Assembly (NCBI GenBank): GCA_904502165.1
Contig: CAJGDB010000099.1
Coordinates: 1-6,234 of the forward strand
DNA: 6,234 nucleotides
Direction of reading: 5' to 3'
Origin: an uncultured Akkermansia sp.
GTDB taxonomy: Bacteria > Verrucomicrobiota > Verrucomicrobiia > Verrucomicrobiales > Akkermansiaceae
The notes below the pieces were generated by a model. The model was not told where the DNA came from. It was given only the letters and a program-made list of their open reading frames with translations, and searched no databases. Of the stretch, positions 5,201 to 6,234 are shown piece after piece (the stretch's first letter is position 1; each line of letters opens with the position of its first letter). Position numbers and translations under genes: made by a program.

Positions 5201-6234
5201 GACGGTGGACCAGAGTATCATCGTGTCGGCCACGGATGGCAGTATAGCGATTACCAAGGCTGCCACGTTGGACGGCTCTATTGAGGATACTGCCGTGAGC
5301 ACCGCTGCCGGGAGTTACAGCGCAGAAATCAGAGCCATGCTGAAGGGTGATACCACGCTGGAGATTAACGGCGGCGAGATTACTGTGAGCGGTGCAAACA
5401 GCTACACGGGTGGTACAATGGTGAACGGAGGCACGCTGATGGCTGGGCACAACAATGCCTTGGGAAGCGGCGATGTAACAGTGAACGGAGCCGCGCTTGA
5501 CCTGAATGACTGCACGATTGCCAACAAGGTGTTTATGAATGGCACATCGTCGATCGGTCATGCCAACGGCGCATCTCACATTGTGCTGGGCAGTCGCTCG
5601 CAGGTGAACTTCCGCGATGGATTTACTCTGAGCAGCGGGAAGACGCTGGAGGTGGCTGCCGGTGGTGCTGCCTACACGGGGGCGCTGACGTTGGGCGGCG
5701 GCACTCTGCTCCTTGCTGACAAGTTGACAGTGCAGGGAAATGTGCTGTTTGAAGCTGGCAAGCAGACGACCATCGACATTTCCGGCTGGACTACGGCGGA
5801 TGATGGAACGGTGCTGGTGGATTTCGGCAGCAGCAACAGAGGCTATGCTGACGGTTGCCTGACGCTGAGCGGCATTGCCGGTGACTGGGAGCTGGTCTTC
5901 GATGCGGCAACGGGCTTGCTGACCCTGGCGGCGGTGCAGAATCAGCCAGTATTGCCGCCAGTTGTCTTTGAGCCGAATCTGGACCGCAACCAGCAGGAGG
6001 TGTATGATACCATGAAGGATATCATGGCAGATGGGAACCCCGGCGGTGTGCTGGGGCTACTGGGGCAGAATATCGTCGGCTCGCGTGATGAAGCTGCGCT
6101 GAAACGCGCGCTGGATGAAATCAGCGGGCGTGAATATGCCACCATCATGAGCAGCCAGATAGAGGGCAACCTGGGACACTTGCGACGCCTTCGCGCGGCA
6201 GCCGGTATGGGCACGCCGCTGGGTGAGTATGTGA
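2145..6234 (+). CDS. Large type V autotransporter adhesin with Pmp-like and PATR repeats, beta-barrel cut by window edge
   Basis: The frame is open from the ATG at 2145 to the window end (1363 codons), running past the last base with no stop. In order it has: a signal peptide (1-29); an N-terminal passenger with YTLLTGVGGL; eight GGAI/FxxN repeats (180-434) of the chlamydial polymorphic membrane protein type; a middle passenger of about 350 residues with predicted beta-helix rungs and a second YALLTGVN; and a TWTNESKDGKWNTTSLNWEQ segment leading into the first PATR repeat (810-859). A second PATR repeat follows (1072-1120). Last come a proline-rich hinge and a helical linker from about residue 1279, containing LDEISGREYATIMSSQIEGN, which is typical of the stretch before an autotransporter barrel. 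The barrel (usually about 270 residues) is not in the window. The likely role is a surface-displayed adhesin, secreted by Sec and anchored in the outer membrane. The start is supported by the signal peptide immediately after it, although no Shine-Dalgarno is present. Base composition is mosaic within the gene. Confidence 0.92.
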   Translation, partial: MKLHLPVLLRKALLACFSFSFACSEVTSAADLTLGDDASLAVDYADLSSITDLASGTLTLAGGTELLLSNCGEGDGKTYTLLTGVGGLLDAEGNVILLDSSNNAIESYFDTTQPGTGFWGGGWLQLTSEGHVQLVLHGGEVQETLTISTRQTGSKTYNYYEGICFRDITYTLSGTSSAYGGAIYGESDSTITLSNNGSVSFSGNTASSSDFLAYGGAINGKSDSTITLSNNGSVVFTGNKALASEVAQGGAIYGDGDITLCNNGSVRFCGNSAFVNQTGLAGSYSPSAYGGAINSGRYITLDNNDCVEFVENEATGVGAMFYGGAIYGNTTLRNNGSVTFRSNKALRTSGDVPGPAEGGAIYGSAIALINNESVTFSANISAFGGAISGNSTIMLINNGSVAFSDNNAVRCGGAIYADGNLSIQNNDFVLFERNVQTGDGFYRLHSVYADYYRVGYEEEKVVSLSAAENKSIEFRDSIFIDSGRIFNLNGDYIYQNADGASVSVNQRGDIIFTGETTIDDLFIAKGNVAGTAEEILASRTSEVKTIANLYNGRLIIKEDAIWSGDGITVASAEGKTYKPTLLLQNGHLSHYEPSDSARNVVTIKSGATLEVAGKNTACYTSLILEGGSTLTFNLSASNTSADAAVLSMSDSSLTLPLSGTVTLKLVAFDGISDSQAYALLTGVNQPASWNNANITVASGTNGWDVSVADLCWDGTTLWLYYDTRPDLEIATWTNESKDGKWNTTSLNWEQNEVDYEYKDGVAVVFGDTGADTVTLVGNIAPKSVLVDSAEDYTWEADPTEGGKLTGSMELTKKGSGTLTINISNDYTGETKIEGGTVLAGTATALGTGAVVLNGGTLEIGAAGLENSISNRGTSRLQTSAGITHVLIGTISNTGTLTLSGSFDASALDYETNASDERYALDGSVVGADKSGFAVGVTYQVKVIDGGTVINDKATILHDSHAGSNALVLGADGYARANGDGHYSHYFLTNGDAVSVGEIAQVATGKNGILTNVNMDSGSLTVDQSIIVSATDGSIAITKAATLDGSIEDTAVSTAAGSYSAEIRAMLKGDTTLEINGGEITVSGANSYTGGTMVNGGTLMAGHNNALGSGDVTVNGAALDLNDCTIANKVFMNGTSSIGHANGASHIVLGSRSQVNFRDGFTLSSGKTLEVAAGGAAYTGALTLGGGTLLLADKLTVQGNVLFEAGKQTTIDISGWTTADDGTVLVDFGSSNRGYADGCLTLSGIAGDWELVFDAATGLLTLAAVQNQPVLPPVVFEPNLDRNQQEVYDTMKDIMADGNPGGVLGLLGQNIVGSRDEAALKRALDEISGREYATIMSSQIEGNLGHLRRLRAAAGMGTPLGEYV
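2676..2846 (+). repeat. Near-identical 66-bp direct DNA repeat, period 105 bp
   Basis: Bases 2676-2741 and 2781-2846 match at 64 of 66 positions. The only differences are TAT versus AAT and GAG versus AAG, both changing the amino acid. They encode the cores of Pmp-type units 1 and 2. The 39 bases between them, coding the loop FSGNTASSSDFL, are not repeated. The period is a whole number of codons (35), so gain or loss of a unit would keep the reading frame. This points to a recent duplication or slippage. Confidence 0.88.
2679..3446 (+). repeat. Eight tandem Pmp-type (GGAI / FxxN) repeats in the passenger
   Basis: Each unit of about 26-41 residues reads GGAI, a short loop, an NN-x-x-V turn, then FxxN. 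GGAI starts at residues 180, 215, 249, 290, 323, 358, 384 and 412. The paired FxxN tetrads are FSGN 201, FTGN 236, FCGN 268, FVEN 309, FRSN 340, FSAN 376, FSDN 403 and FERN 431. The co-occurrence of GGA(I/L/V) and FxxN is the defining feature of chlamydial polymorphic membrane protein repeats, which build a beta-helix and are tied to host-cell adhesion in Chlamydia. All eight units keep both motifs, so the array looks functional. Loops after FxxN vary in length and sequence. Units 1-2 are GC-rich and nearly identical; units 4-8 are AT-rich and diverged. Confidence 0.9.
4572..4721 (+). repeat. PATR repeat 1 (autotransporter-associated beta-strand repeat)
   Basis: Residues 810-859 follow the PATR pattern closely: LTKKGSGTLTI, then NDYTGETKIEGGTVLAG, then ALGTGAVVLNGGTLEI. 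This family assists beta-helix folding and efficient passage of the passenger in type V secretion. It is preceded by the YKDGVAVVFGDTG and VTLVGNIAPKSVLV strands that commonly lead into such repeats. Confidence 0.9.
5358..5504 (+). repeat. PATR repeat 2 (autotransporter-associated beta-strand repeat)
   Basis: Residues 1072-1120 read LEINGGEITVSGANSYTGGT, then MVNGGTLMAGHNNALGSG and DVTVNGAALDL. The YTGGT turn and the NNALGSG step are the recognisable landmarks. It is more diverged at its first strand than repeat 1, lacking the K-x-GSGTL start. Confidence 0.85.
5940..6234 (+). other. Hinge and helical linker leading to the missing beta-barrel
   Basis: From about residue 1266 the beta-rich passenger gives way to a proline-containing hinge (PVLPPVVFEPN). 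Predicted helices follow from residue 1279 (LDRNQQEVYDTMKDIM, then EAALKRALDEISGREYATIM and GNLGHLRRLRAAAG). This is the alpha-helical segment that occupies the pore in classical autotransporters. It implies that a barrel of roughly 250-300 residues and the stop codon lie just beyond the window. Confidence 0.8.

Noticed and set aside
4587..5579. Minus-strand open frame of 330 codons
   Set aside because: It is unusually long but lies wholly inside the autotransporter, whose repetitive GC-rich codons suppress stops on the opposite strand. The translation has low-complexity His, Ser and Arg content, no domain and no supporting start signal.

Overview
The window carries three genes and both ends are cut. 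A tyrosine recombinase (minus strand, 715 to beyond base 1) diverges from a rightward pair: a SIR2-like NADase-type protein (894-2132) and, 12 bases later, a very large autotransporter adhesin (2145 to beyond base 6234). I see no tRNA, rRNA, CRISPR array, insertion sequence or convincing terminator.

The organism looks like a Gram-negative bacterium of the Planctomycetes-Verrucomicrobia-Chlamydiae group, most plausibly an Akkermansia-like verrucomicrobium. The autotransporter combines eight Chlamydia Pmp-type repeats (GGAI plus FxxN) with passenger-associated (PATR) beta-strand repeats of the kind abundant in Verrucomicrobiota. None of the three start codons has a clear Shine-Dalgarno sequence. 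The taxonomic call is inference from protein style only.

Layout. 1-715: the recombinase lacks its C-terminal HxxR and Tyr motifs because the window ends. 716-893: a compact divergent intergenic region bounded by a perfect 14-bp inverted repeat (724-737 and 863-876), one copy just upstream of each start codon. 894-2132: SIR2-like protein with the Asn and His signature motifs and a C-terminal domain I do not recognise. 2145-6234: autotransporter with signal peptide, an N-terminal passenger region, eight Pmp-like repeats, a middle passenger, two PATR repeats and the helical linker that precedes the beta-barrel; the barrel itself is outside the window.

How the parts may work together (inference): recombinase, short inverted-repeat-bounded segment, then a co-directional downstream pair is the layout of an invertible promoter switch controlling a surface protein. 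If so, the SIR2-like protein and the adhesin would be switched together. The competing reading is that the inverted repeat is a pair of operators for one regulator, and that the recombinase and SIR2 gene are cargo of an element that landed beside the adhesin gene. Base composition changes sharply inside the adhesin gene, which suggests a mosaic passenger.
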